Origin: Granulicella arctica
GTDB taxonomy: Bacteria; Acidobacteriota; Terriglobia; Terriglobales; Acidobacteriaceae
Length of the DNA: 64,000 bases
Direction of reading: 5' to 3'
NCBI RefSeq assembly: GCF_025685605.1
Contig: NZ_JAGTUT010000001.1
Coordinates: 310,001 to 374,000, forward strand
Under the pieces are notes generated by a model. That model was not told the origin of the DNA. It did not search any database and saw only the letters and a program-made list of their open reading frames with translations. This document shows, piece by piece, positions 35,862 to 43,978 of this stretch. A program made the position numbers and the translations under genes. Positions within the stretch are counted from its first letter, which is position 1. The number at the start of each line of letters is the position of its first letter.

Positions 35862-36152
35862 CGCGTCTCCTCCTTCCTTGGGCTCCGGGGTACAGAAACC
35901 ATCTCGTACTCCTCCCCCTCACACTCTGACTGAAGCTCTCAGGCAACGCATAGGATGCCGAATCCTAAACCAACGGGGTGCACCAGCGATCCCATCGTAT
36001 TAACCCAATCGCAATTCGCAGGCTTGCCCGCCCGCACAGTAAGTCCAGCAGCATCATGGTCTCTCTATAGTGAAAGCGTATTCCCTTTCTTTTCAGGGAC
36101 ACTCGCCCATCTACACTTGGGAACCAGGGGCAAGCGATAGATAATCGACCAG

Positions 36153-36992
36153 ATGCCTCCTCACCTCATCATCAACGCAGATGACTTCGGCCTCACCCCT
36201 GGCATCAACCGCGCCATAGCAGAACTCCACTGCGCCAAAGTCCTCACCTCCGCGACGCTTATGGCCACCGGCCCAGCCTTCGAAGACGCCGCCTCCCTCG
36301 CCAGATCGCTCCCAACCCTCGGCATAGGCTGCCACATCATCCTCGTCGACGGCACCCCCATCTCCCCACCCGCCGAAATCCCGACGCTCTTGGGCCCCGA
36401 TCGCAAATCCTTCCGCCCCACCCTCGGCCACTTTGTCCGCGACCTCTTCCTCAACCGCATCGACCCCGCCGAGATCGCCCATGAGGCCCGCGCCCAGATC
36501 CTTCACCTCCAGCGCGCCGGCCTCACCCTCACCCACATCGACACCCACAAACACACCCACATCTTCCTCAAGGTAGCCTGCGCCCTCATCCCGCTCCTCG
36601 CAGAGCGAAACATCCACGCCATCCGCAAACCCTTCGAGCCAACCTTCAGCATCGGCGATGCTCCCCTGAAACGCCGCCTCCAACTAGCCCTCCTCAACCG
36701 CTTCCAACCCGCCTTCACCCATCTAGCTTCACAATCCCGCACCACCAACGGCACCCTCGGCATAGCCGCCACCGGCACTCTCACCGAATCCTCCCTACAA
36801 CAAATCCTGCAATCCCTACCACCCACCGGCACCTACGAACTCTGCTGCCACCCCGGCTACAACGACCCCGACCTCTCCCGCATCACCACCCTCCTCCGCA
36901 CCACCCGCGACACCGAACGCCAGGCCCTCCAAACCCAAATCCCAACCCTCCCCACCACCACCCAACTCATCCACTACGGCAACCTAACCTAA
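36153..36992 (+). CDS. ChbG/HpnK-family carbohydrate deacetylase (YdjC fold)
   Basis: A 279-residue metal-dependent deacetylase. The family signature is present: LIINADDFGLTPGINRAIAE with the metal-binding Asp pair, ATLMATGPAFEDA, LGIGCHIILVDGTP, LTHIDTHKHTHIFLKVACAL with the metal-binding His, and YELCCHPGYNDPDL. Members remove an acetyl group from chitobiose-type sugars or, as HpnK, act in hopanoid side-chain synthesis. No other hopanoid gene is in the window. The next gene downstream, at 199 bases on the same strand, is bshA, whose product is N-acetylated and needs a deacetylase. An interspersed repeat lies between them, so co-transcription is uncertain. Confidence 0.85.
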   Translation: MPPHLIINADDFGLTPGINRAIAELHCAKVLTSATLMATGPAFEDAASLARSLPTLGIGCHIILVDGTPISPPAEIPTLLGPDRKSFRPTLGHFVRDLFLNRIDPAEIAHEARAQILHLQRAGLTLTHIDTHKHTHIFLKVACALIPLLAERNIHAIRKPFEPTFSIGDAPLKRRLQLALLNRFQPAFTHLASQSRTTNGTLGIAATGTLTESSLQQILQSLPPTGTYELCCHPGYNDPDLSRITTLLRTTRDTERQALQTQIPTLPTTTQLIHYGNLT

Positions 36993-37006
36993 CCTCGTCC
37001 AAGACC

Positions 37007-37147
37007 CTGTCATCCTGAGCGAAGTCTAAGGACCTGCGGTTGCCCTCGCCTTCCTTTACGTCGCTCTCAAAGAAGACTGCGTCCCAGCACATACATCACA
37101 GAAGCGCGCAGGCCAAATCCGTTTATCCGCACTGATCCGTCTAAGCC
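37007..37147 (+). repeat. Interspersed repeat, copy 2 (complete)
   Basis: Core 37007-37039 (CTGTCATCCTGAGCGAAG start) plus a second module 37117-37147 that contains ATCCGCACTGATCCGT and ends TAAGCC. The module ends 44 bases before the bshA ATG, so it would lie in the promoter or 5' leader of bshA. Confidence 0.85.
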
Positions 37148-37191
37148 GCTCTCTTCCCTTCACTCCCCGGTACACTCAAGCAGAGGCACCC

Positions 37192-38340
37192 ATGAAGATC
37201 GGCATCACCTGCTACCCCACCTACGGCGGCTCCGGCGTAGTCGCCACCGAGCTAGGCATCGAGCTCGCCGCCCGCGGTCACGACATCCACTTCATCACCT
37301 CCGCCCCACCCTTTCGCCTTACCGGCCGCGAAGCCAACATCCACTTCCACGAAGTCTCCGTCTCTAACTACCCCCTCTTCGAGTACCCACCCTACGACCT
37401 CGCCCTCGCCACCCGCATGGCCGAAGTAGCCGAGCTCTACTCCCTCGACATCCTCCACGTCCACTACGCCATCCCCCACTCCGTCTGCGCCCTCCTCGCC
37501 CGCCAGATGTTAGCCGCTCGCGGCAAGCATCTCCCCTTCATCACCACCCTCCACGGCACCGACATCACCCTCGTCGGCCTCGACCGCTCCTACCTCCCCA
37601 TCACCCAGTTCGGCATCGTCCAGTCCGACGGAGTCACCGCCATCTCCTCCCACCTCCGCGACCGCACCCGCGAGGCCTTCAACATCTCCTCCGAGATCGA
37701 AGTCATTCGCAACTTCGTCAACTGCGACGTCTACCAGCGCGACCCCGCAAAAGTAGCGACCATGCGCCCCCTGTACGCGAAGCCCGAAGAGAAGATCCTC
37801 GCCCACCTCTCCAACTTCCGCCCAGTCAAGCGCGTCACCGACGTCATCGAAGTCTTCGCCCGCGTCGCCGCCGCCATGCCCGCCCGTCTCCTCATGATCG
37901 GCGACGGCCCCGACCGCTCCGCCGCCGAATACCTCGCCGCCCGTCTCGGCGTCCGCGACCGCATCCATTTCCTCGGCAAGCAGGAGAACGTCAACGAACT
38001 CCTCCCCCTCGCCGACCTCATGATCATGCCCTCCGAGATGGAGTCTTTCGGCCTCGCCGCCCTAGAAGCCATGGCTTGCGGCGTCCCCGCCATCGCCACC
38101 CGCGTAGGCGGCGTCCCCGAACTCATCGACGACGGCATCAACGGCCTCCTCTTCCCCATCGGCGACGTAGACGCCATGGGCACCGCCGCCACCGCCCTCC
38201 TCAGCGACCCAGCCGCCTACCGCACCATGGCCGAAGCCGCCCGCAAAACCGCACAGGATCGCTTCTGCGCCTCCCGCATCATCCCCCTCTACGAGGACTA
38301 CTACCAACGCGTCATCACCCGAACCTCGACCCACCCTTAG
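37192..38340 (+). CDS. bshA: BshA, N-acetyl-alpha-D-glucosaminyl L-malate synthase
   Basis: A 382-residue GT4-type glycosyltransferase that joins UDP-GlcNAc to L-malate in the first step of bacillithiol synthesis. Diagnostic segments are MKIGITCYPTYGGSGVVATE at the N-terminus, FHEVSVSNYPLFEYPPYDLA, LDILHVHYAIPHSVCALLAR, TTLHGTDITLVG, and in the C-terminal nucleotide-binding half LSNFRPVKRV, GDGPDRS and MPSEMESFGLAALEAMACG with the EX7E pair. Bacillithiol is a low-molecular-weight thiol of Firmicutes, Deinococcus, Bacteroidetes and Acidobacteria. bshB and bshC are not in the window. A repeat element lies on either side of the gene. Confidence 0.93.
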   Translation: MKIGITCYPTYGGSGVVATELGIELAARGHDIHFITSAPPFRLTGREANIHFHEVSVSNYPLFEYPPYDLALATRMAEVAELYSLDILHVHYAIPHSVCALLARQMLAARGKHLPFITTLHGTDITLVGLDRSYLPITQFGIVQSDGVTAISSHLRDRTREAFNISSEIEVIRNFVNCDVYQRDPAKVATMRPLYAKPEEKILAHLSNFRPVKRVTDVIEVFARVAAAMPARLLMIGDGPDRSAAEYLAARLGVRDRIHFLGKQENVNELLPLADLMIMPSEMESFGLAALEAMACGVPAIATRVGGVPELIDDGINGLLFPIGDVDAMGTAATALLSDPAAYRTMAEAARKTAQDRFCASRIIPLYEDYYQRVITRTSTHP

Positions 38341-38349
38341 ATCGAGACA

Positions 38350-38382
38350 CTGTCAACCTGAGCGAAGTTGAAGGACCTGCGG
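38350..38382 (+). repeat. Interspersed repeat, copy 3 (no second module)
   Basis: Core 38350-38382 with two differences from the others (AACC for ATCC, GTTG for GTCG), then a degenerate middle part ending AAGAACCCGCG near 38420. The second module is absent. It lies 10 bases after the bshA stop. Confidence 0.8.
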
Positions 38383-38777
38383 TTGTCCTCGGCTTCCACC
38401 CTCTCCCCGAAGAACCCGCGTAATCCCCGCCCTCACCTGAAAGGTCCCCACACAACATCAACCTCTGGCCGAACATCGCCCAGACGACTGCCTCGTCACG
38501 CCTCCGCTCGAGTGCTTATTACGAGAAAGTAAGTACATTTTTCTAAGCCTTAGATACCTTCTTTCGACTTACATTCTGCTAAGTTTTTTCTCATGGATTT
38601 GCCGCTCGCGGGGCAACCGTCGCTATGTATACTCGGCCAATACTCATCCATATCAAACACGCAAGATGAGCATAGCGACCAGCCATGCGTCTTCGAGAGT
38701 GATAGCTGCTTATCTTTCTGTCTTGGAACTCTGCACCTTTGAACCACTTACTACTTCTCCGAAAGGCGCTACGACCC
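38383..38777. other. Promoter region of the lectin/beta-helix gene
   Basis: About 395 bases without a gene. It holds the rest of repeat copy 3 and an AT-rich part at 38515-38600. In that part GTAAGTA (38529-38535) and GACTTAC (38566-38572) form an imperfect inverted repeat; the 10-mer TTCGACTTAC here also occurs upstream of the hemopexin-repeat gene. A GAAAGG lies shortly before the ATG of the next gene. Confidence 0.5.
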
Positions 38778-40565
38778 ATGAAGCTGTTACTAACGATAAC
38801 CACCGTTCTCATTCTTCTCGCCGCATCAAGACCTTCCTTTGCGGACCAGCAAGTCTTCTCTCCTGGCTTGCTCAATCTCCAGCCCAACGCGCCCATCGCA
38901 CTCTCCGGATTCAACCTCGTCCTCCAAAGCGATGGCAACTTCGTTGGTTACGCACAAGGCATTCCCGTCTGGTCAACCAACACCTTTGCCGACTGCAGCG
39001 CGAGCTGCGTAGCAGCATTCCAGTTAGATGGAAACTTTGTCCTCTATCAGAACGGAAAGCCTTATTGGTCCAGTCACACTTACAATCATCCCGCGTCGCA
39101 GCTACTTGTCTCCACGCAAGCACCATATGTTGAAGTTGTTGAAGGCACAAGTATCGTCTGGCCGGCCGGTGTTGTCGCCGCCGCTCCAGTAGTGCCTGCC
39201 GCAACGACCTGCGCGACGCTCAACTGCTACTACATCGATTCAGTCAGCGGCTCCGACGCATACGCTGGCACAACCATCGCCACGCCGTGGAAAAGTCTCG
39301 CAAGCATCTCCCGTGTCGCCCTCACGCCCGGCACCAGCATTCTGCTCAAACGAGGCTCACAGTTCGTCGGTCAGCAACTCACGCTCACCGCCTCTGGAAC
39401 AGCCGGAAGTCCCATCACCATCGACGCCTATGGCTCAGGAGCACTCCCGATCATCACCGGCGCAACCTACGGCGTCTTCGGTCAGGGCATCTCCTACATC
39501 AACATCGCTGACCTCAGTATCGCGAATGTCAGCGGTTCAGGAATACTCGGCGCAGGCAATGGAACCGAGTATTGGACAGTTACAAACTGCACGATCAGCG
39601 GCGCCGCCATCTCAGGCATTCAGGTCCGGCCTGATTGGACAAACACCGCACTCCTCCGCGGCTGGACCATCACCGGCAACACCATCGGTGTCATCAACGC
39701 GCCTCCCATCCTCAACTACGACACCTCCGGAATTCTGGTCCAAGGCACCGTCGGCGCGACCGTCACAAAAAATACTGTAGCCACGATAAACACGTCAGGA
39801 ATTCGCGTTCAGTCGTATCAAACTGCGCAGTCGCAAAATGCCACCGTCTCCTACAATGAAGTCACGCAGAGCCAGGGCGGTATCGCCATCCGCAGCACAC
39901 TCAACGCCACAATCACTCATAACTGGGTCCATGACGGCAAAGGGTATGGAATCGGTATCGGTGGCTTGCTCGATGCGCAAGGTAACTACACAAGTTACAA
40001 CAACATCCTCACCTACAACCTCATCCAGAACCTCACTCCCAGTAGTGATGGAACTCTCTACAACGGCTTCGATATTAATTCCTCGTCCACCGGCAAGTTA
40101 TTTCATAACACCATCGAAAATGTCGCCGCCCACACAGTAACCCTGGAAGGAGATTTTGCGCCTTCGAATAATTGGGTCATTCGAAATAACATCCTCGACT
40201 CCCGCAGAGAAGGTGCAAGTCAGGACAACAACCCCGTTCTCTTCCGCCTTGTCAGCTATCCCTCCGAAGTATTGAGTAACAATCTCTACATGAGTGACTT
40301 GAACTGGATCGGCATCATCGGCACCGATATGGATGCCACCGCCGACCTCGCCATCTGGTACCAGCCTGCATGGCTCGCGCTCGGCATCGACAACAACTCC
40401 CTCTACAATCAGGATCCGCTCTTCAACAGCGTCACAGCCGAAAACCTCGGCATCGGCGCAGCCTCACCCGCCCGCAATCTAGGCGCAACCATCCCAGGGA
40501 TCGGACAAGTGTCCCTTGACGCCGGCGCCCTCCCCTACGGCCAGACAAGCGTCCTCGCGTTCTAG
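38778..40565 (+). CDS. Secreted B-lectin plus right-handed beta-helix protein
   Basis: A 595-residue exported protein. Signal peptide (MKLLLTITTVLILLAASRPS), then a bulb-type lectin domain of about 100 residues with the repeat FNLVLQSDGNFVGYAQG and AFQLDGNFVLYQNGKPYWSS, which includes the mannose-binding pattern QxDxNxVxY. The remaining 420 residues are a parallel beta-helix (CYYIDSVSGSDAYAGTTIAT at its start, then regularly spaced strands such as NISGAA-like and NNWVIRNNILDSR). Such helices bind or cleave polysaccharides, but no catalytic set is recognisable. I chose ATG at 38778, with GAAAGG upstream, over an in-frame codon at 38739. It converges on a hemopexin-repeat gene and shares a terminator with it. 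Confidence 0.8.
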   Translation: MKLLLTITTVLILLAASRPSFADQQVFSPGLLNLQPNAPIALSGFNLVLQSDGNFVGYAQGIPVWSTNTFADCSASCVAAFQLDGNFVLYQNGKPYWSSHTYNHPASQLLVSTQAPYVEVVEGTSIVWPAGVVAAAPVVPAATTCATLNCYYIDSVSGSDAYAGTTIATPWKSLASISRVALTPGTSILLKRGSQFVGQQLTLTASGTAGSPITIDAYGSGALPIITGATYGVFGQGISYINIADLSIANVSGSGILGAGNGTEYWTVTNCTISGAAISGIQVRPDWTNTALLRGWTITGNTIGVINAPPILNYDTSGILVQGTVGATVTKNTVATINTSGIRVQSYQTAQSQNATVSYNEVTQSQGGIAIRSTLNATITHNWVHDGKGYGIGIGGLLDAQGNYTSYNNILTYNLIQNLTPSSDGTLYNGFDINSSSTGKLFHNTIENVAAHTVTLEGDFAPSNNWVIRNNILDSRREGASQDNNPVLFRLVSYPSEVLSNNLYMSDLNWIGIIGTDMDATADLAIWYQPAWLALGIDNNSLYNQDPLFNSVTAENLGIGAASPARNLGATIPGIGQVSLDAGALPYGQTSVLAF

Positions 40566-40602
40566 TCGCCTTTCCGGACTTCACAGCTACCCAAAAAAGA
40601 AA

Positions 40603-40629
40603 AGACCCTGGCCACATCGACCAGGGTCT
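40603..40629. terminator. Bidirectional terminator between the lectin and hemopexin genes
   Basis: Perfect 9-bp stem AGACCCTGG (40603-40611) and CCAGGGTCT (40621-40629) with a 9-base loop. On the minus strand it is followed by TTTTCTTTTTT, a strong T-run for the hemopexin gene; on the plus strand by CTTTA, weaker, for the lectin gene. Confidence 0.9.
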
Positions 40630-40653
40630 CTTTACGTTGCGCTACACCTCGCT

Positions 40654-41367
40654 CTACGGCCAGGGTCCAAACTTAATGCCGCCACCATCCTCGCCGCTGA
40701 ACAGAGCACCGGTAACTCCCTGCGGTCCAGGAAATCCCGCCCGCCAGCCCCAGTTCGTAATCGGCTGTGGATACCCCGCATCAACAGTCCCCGGTCCCGT
40801 CTCTCCCCGGGTCACGCGAATGTAGCGTTGCACGGCATACGTCTTCGGATTGAATTTCTCAAAGAAGTAGTCCACGCCACCGCTATTCAGTGCGGCGGAG
40901 ATGCCGCCAGTCGGCCCACCGAAGTCCGCCGCCCCCTCCCATCCCCACGGTGCAATATTCGTCGGATAGCCTGGATCATGTGGTCCGAGCTGTCCATCCG
41001 ACCTTGTGCAACGCATGTACGATTGCCCCTTGAAGAAGTAAACATATCCTTCGCTATAGAGAGCAGCATCGAACGGTCCCTGGTTGAACGGTGCCGGATA
41101 ACCAAGACTCGCAATGCTGCGTGGAGCAAAGTCCAATGTCCCCGGCCCTTCATTCCCACGCGTCATGCGGATGTATTCAGTGTTGTTGAAGAAGTAAGCG
41201 CCCGTCTCGTCATACAGCGGACACACATGGCTCGAATCGAATCCCGCTGGAAAGGTATTCCAGCCCGTAGTTACAGCCAACGGATAGCCTGGATCTTCGG
41301 TTCCAGGTCCAATCTCTCCGCGATGGACACGAATGTAATTAGATCCAGAAAATAAGTAGCATGGCAT
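40654..41367 (-). CDS. Hemopexin-repeat protein
   Basis: A 237-residue protein made of four hemopexin-type blades: CYLFSGSNYIRVHRGE, AYFFNNTEYIRMTRGN, VYFFKGQSYMRCTRSD and DYFFEKFNPKTYAVQRYIRV. Each has the F-x-G-x-x-Y-x-R core and a following PGYP turn. This is the pattern of photopexins and of plant albumin-2-like proteins, a four-bladed propeller with a central channel that may bind metal or a small ligand. There is no signal peptide, so export, if any, is by another route. I chose ATG at 41367 because AAGGGAAA lies just upstream; the open frame extends 14 codons further. It has a strong terminator and an inverted repeat in its promoter. Confidence 0.85.
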   Translation of the reverse strand: MPCYLFSGSNYIRVHRGEIGPGTEDPGYPLAVTTGWNTFPAGFDSSHVCPLYDETGAYFFNNTEYIRMTRGNEGPGTLDFAPRSIASLGYPAPFNQGPFDAALYSEGYVYFFKGQSYMRCTRSDGQLGPHDPGYPTNIAPWGWEGAADFGGPTGGISAALNSGGVDYFFEKFNPKTYAVQRYIRVTRGETGPGTVDAGYPQPITNWGWRAGFPGPQGVTGALFSGEDGGGIKFGPWP

Positions 41368-41393
41368 TGTAGTTTCCCTTTGATTAAAAATTA

Positions 41394-41421
41394 GTAAGTC
41401 GAAGTTCAACTACTGACTTAC
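41394..41421. promoter_or_regulatory. Nested inverted repeat upstream of the hemopexin gene
   Basis: GTAAGTC (41394-41400) and GACTTAC (41415-41421) are perfect 7-bp arms, with a second small palindrome AGTTCAACT (41403-41411) inside. It begins 27 bases before the ATG on the minus strand. The gene-oriented 10-mer TTCGACTTAC in it is also present upstream of the convergent lectin gene. Confidence 0.5.
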
Positions 41422-41674
41422 AGCCGATCAACTTCTTACTCACGGCGAGCGCAGATTAGCACCCTCACAGTCACAAATTAGATTTATTTCCATAAAAATC
41501 TATGTTGAAAAGGACGAAGGCATTCATCCTGATCAGCCGCTCTGAACCCAGAAAATAATGAAATAGCCTGAAACGAATCTCAACCTGCCAACACCATCCA
41601 TGCGAGCCGTTCTCTCCCGAGAGACGCCGCAGCGTTGCTCAACAGGCAGCGACTACCCGCATTGAGGTCTACGT

Positions 41675-42292
41675 GTGTTCAAGAAAATACAGGTCGGAAT
41701 TATCTGCCTTGCTGTAGCCTGCTTCATCGGCGCTGTGGTCTCCTACGCCGGACTTCCCACAATCGTGGCAGCCAGCCTCTCGCTCACCGTCACCACCATT
41801 CTCTGGAACTTTCTCCTCAGCCATCGTTCCACTACAAAAGTCCCAGAGGCAGAGCGTAATCAGCAGTTAGCTCTGGCACCCCCCGCAGGGTTTGGCCTCG
41901 TCTACGTCAGTCGAGAACTCAAACTCGCCGGCGGAGCGATAGGCTTCGACGTAGAGTTAGACAGCCAGTCCGTCACTCAATTAAAAGCTGGACGCTTCAC
42001 CCGCGTAGTCGTCGCACCCGGCACACACCTGCTCAAAGCCGGTCCCCAGAAGGCTTTTGGACAAACCGCACTCCCTGACAAAGGTGAAATCACCTTCACG
42101 CTCTCCGCCGGCGAAACCGCCGTTTTCACCTTCGGCATCAAGCGCAGCATGATGAAGAGTGCCGTAGAAGTGATTCGCGAGCCCGACGTACAACTAGCCC
42201 TTGCCAAGCTTGCAACGTGCACGATGGTCGCCCCCGACAAGCCCGCCGAGGCAGCTCAGGTTTCCTCCTCGCTCGGCTACGGCGCACGCTAA
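41675..42292 (+). CDS. Membrane protein with a beta-domain, function unknown
   Basis: A 205-residue protein with two closely spaced membrane segments at the N-terminus (IICLAVACFIGAVVSYA and TIVAASLSLTVTTILWNFLL) and a soluble domain of alternating beta strands (GFGLVYVSRELKLAGGAIGF, FTRVVVAPGTHLLKAG, GEITFTLSAGETAVFTFG). The pattern of a short strand, a 'pG.h' turn and a final amphipathic strand resembles PEGA or DUF2846-like lipid-associated domains, but this is a guess. The start is GTG, with GAGG seven bases upstream. It is followed by a bidirectional terminator shared with the DsrE-like gene. Confidence 0.65.
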   Translation: MFKKIQVGIICLAVACFIGAVVSYAGLPTIVAASLSLTVTTILWNFLLSHRSTTKVPEAERNQQLALAPPAGFGLVYVSRELKLAGGAIGFDVELDSQSVTQLKAGRFTRVVVAPGTHLLKAGPQKAFGQTALPDKGEITFTLSAGETAVFTFGIKRSMMKSAVEVIREPDVQLALAKLATCTMVAPDKPAEAAQVSSSLGYGAR

Positions 42293-42294
42293 AA

Positions 42295-42328
42295 ATCTGT
42301 GCGAGACCACCGCTGGGTCCGCACAGAT
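42295..42328. terminator. Bidirectional terminator
   Basis: Perfect 9-bp stem ATCTGTGCG (42295-42303) and CGCACAGAT (42320-42328), with a further inner GACC/GGTC pairing in the loop. The plus-strand side runs into CTTTAGTTTTA and the minus side into TTTTTAG, fitting both convergent genes. Confidence 0.85.
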
Positions 42329-42345
42329 CTTTAGTTTTATTCTGC

Positions 42346-42723
42346 CTACAGCGTGATGACGTAGCTCGGAGGCCCGCCCGCCAACGCACCATACAGCTGC
42401 GGGAAGCATCCCGCCTGCACACCCTCAACCAACCCCAGCGGCTTCACCTGCCCGCTCCCGCACTGCTCCAGCGTACCCTCCGCTAGGTTCCGCCGAACAG
42501 CACACTGGTCGCACACCATCAGAAGAATGCTCTTCTCCTTCGCCACCTTCGCCAGCCGCTCTCCAATTGGGTCGCCGGCACGCAGGCAAAACACATTGTC
42601 ATCAAAAAAGAAAATTCCCGCAACATCGGCACCATGGTTGCCCTGTTCCAACTGCGGAAGAATCATCGTAGCCAGCTTTGTCGTGCTGGCTAAATTTGTA
42701 GCAAGAATGTACGCAACGTTCAT
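42346..42723 (-). CDS. DsrE-like small protein
   Basis: A 125-residue protein with the flavodoxin-like DsrE fold: MNVAYILATNLASTTKLATM as first strand and helix, VAGIFFFDDNVFCLRAGDP, then KSILLMVCDQCAVRRNLAEG with the conserved cysteine region, and ending SYVITL. DsrE/F/H relatives transfer sulfur through a conserved Cys; here CDQC is in the position for that role. The start at 42723 is preferred over 42741, which adds six residues. No sulfur-relay partner is next to it, and it is transcribed alone between two terminated neighbours. Confidence 0.7.
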   Translation of the reverse strand: MNVAYILATNLASTTKLATMILPQLEQGNHGADVAGIFFFDDNVFCLRAGDPIGERLAKVAKEKSILLMVCDQCAVRRNLAEGTLEQCGSGQVKPLGLVEGVQAGCFPQLYGALAGGPPSYVITL

Positions 42724-42786
42724 AGCCGGAAGTCTATCCATCGCCTATCAATTGCGCGTCAACCGTTCGATGGATATCCCGCACCC

Positions 42787-43695
42787 CTAGTAGTTCGAAT
42801 CGTCCCCACCCGATCCGCTATCATCCGACCCCGCCCCATCATCAAAGCTCGAATCATCTGCGACATCGTCTGAGCTGTTCGAGACGTCATCATCCGAACC
42901 ACTATCCAGAAAGCCGTCTTTCGCATCATGGTGATCGTCGTTCGTCACCGCATCCGCAAAGCTTGACGACTCGCCACGCCGATCCTCAATGTCCGACGAA
43001 AGATGCTCCCCATGCTCCTTACCCGCAGAGTCGCCATAGTAGTTGTTGACGATCTCCTCGGGCCGCCCGCCGCCTGAGCTGAAACCACTTCCGCCACCCG
43101 ACCCGCCAAACCCATGCATCAGGCTCTCGATCCCCTCGAACGCCAACGCTCCAGCCGCCACACCGGTAGCCGTCTGCATAGCCGACCGAAGAAACCCGCC
43201 CGACTGTGGTTGCCCATAACCCTGTGGCGGCCCATAACCTTGAGGCGGCCCATAACCCGGAGGCGGAGCACCGTAGCCCTGCCCACCATACCCCTGTCCC
43301 TGCGGAGGACCAAAGCTCCCCGGCCCATACTCCTGCACCGGCTGATACCCACCCTGCGGACGCAGCGCAGGCGAAGGCGGCGGTGCAGAACTCTCATCAT
43401 GCAGCCCCAGCAGATTCCCCAGAAAGCTCGTCGCATGCTTCGGAGCCGCAGCAGCCGGAGGCCCCTGCTGCCGCAACTGATCCATCTGCGCCCTCACATC
43501 CACAAGTTGCTTCTGAGCCTGCTCCAACGCATACCGCTGCACCAGCGTAGTCTGCGCCAGAATATACAGCGCGTCCGGATTCTGCCCCAGCGCCTGCTGT
43601 AGATACCGCTCCGCGTCCGGATCCTTCTCAGCCAAAGGCGTGTTGTTGATCCGATCAGCCAAATTCTGAATCATCTGCTCTTCCTGCGAAGTCAT
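42787..43695 (-). CDS. DUF2076 family protein
   Basis: A 302-residue protein. The N-terminal 70 residues (EEQMIQNLADRINNTPLAEK, DPDAERYLQQALGQNPDALY, ILAQTTLVQRYALEQAQKQL) match DUF2076, a periplasmic or membrane-associated family of unknown role. Then follow a Gln/Pro/Gly/Tyr-rich linker with repeats of the GYGPPQ type (about residues 120-165), a short helix (LRSAMQTATGVAAGALAFEG), and a very acidic C-terminus dominated by Asp and Ser. Low-complexity and disordered parts are most of the protein. There is no clear signal peptide. Confidence 0.8.
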   Translation of the reverse strand: MTSQEEQMIQNLADRINNTPLAEKDPDAERYLQQALGQNPDALYILAQTTLVQRYALEQAQKQLVDVRAQMDQLRQQGPPAAAAPKHATSFLGNLLGLHDESSAPPPSPALRPQGGYQPVQEYGPGSFGPPQGQGYGGQGYGAPPPGYGPPQGYGPPQGYGQPQSGGFLRSAMQTATGVAAGALAFEGIESLMHGFGGSGGGSGFSSGGGRPEEIVNNYYGDSAGKEHGEHLSSDIEDRRGESSSFADAVTNDDHHDAKDGFLDSGSDDDVSNSSDDVADDSSFDDGAGSDDSGSGGDDSNY

Positions 43696-43805
43696 AACGC
43701 TCCTAAAAATCCCTAACCATAAGACGCCACAAACCCAACACAGATAGTAGTCTTCTCTCCGTCATTCCCGAAGCACACCTAAGTTACCCTCTCCTAACCC
43801 AAACG

Positions 43806-43928
43806 CTGTCACCCTGAGCGAAGCCGAAGGACCTGCGGCTGCCCTCGCCGTTGTCTCCGATGTCATCCCAAAAAGAACCCGACTTACTCCGTCCTTATCC
43901 GTAGAATCCGCGGAAATCCGTGTAAGCC
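43806..43928 (+). repeat. Interspersed repeat, copy 4 (complete)
   Basis: Core 43806-43838, middle part AAAAGAACCCGACTTACTCC near 43871, and second module 43891-43928 ending GTGTAAGCC. It lies between a minus-strand gene and the plus-strand DMT transporter, and its end is 50 bases before that ATG. Confidence 0.85.
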
Positions 43929-43978
43929 AAGAGCCCCTCCCAGTCCCCCACCCGCCATTTGCTAAAGTTCAGATATCC

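Noticed and set aside
38600..38650. GGGGCAACCG segment resembling part of a c-di-GMP riboswitch, upstream of the lectin gene
   Set aside because: The second conserved half of the GEMM motif is absent and no fold supports it.
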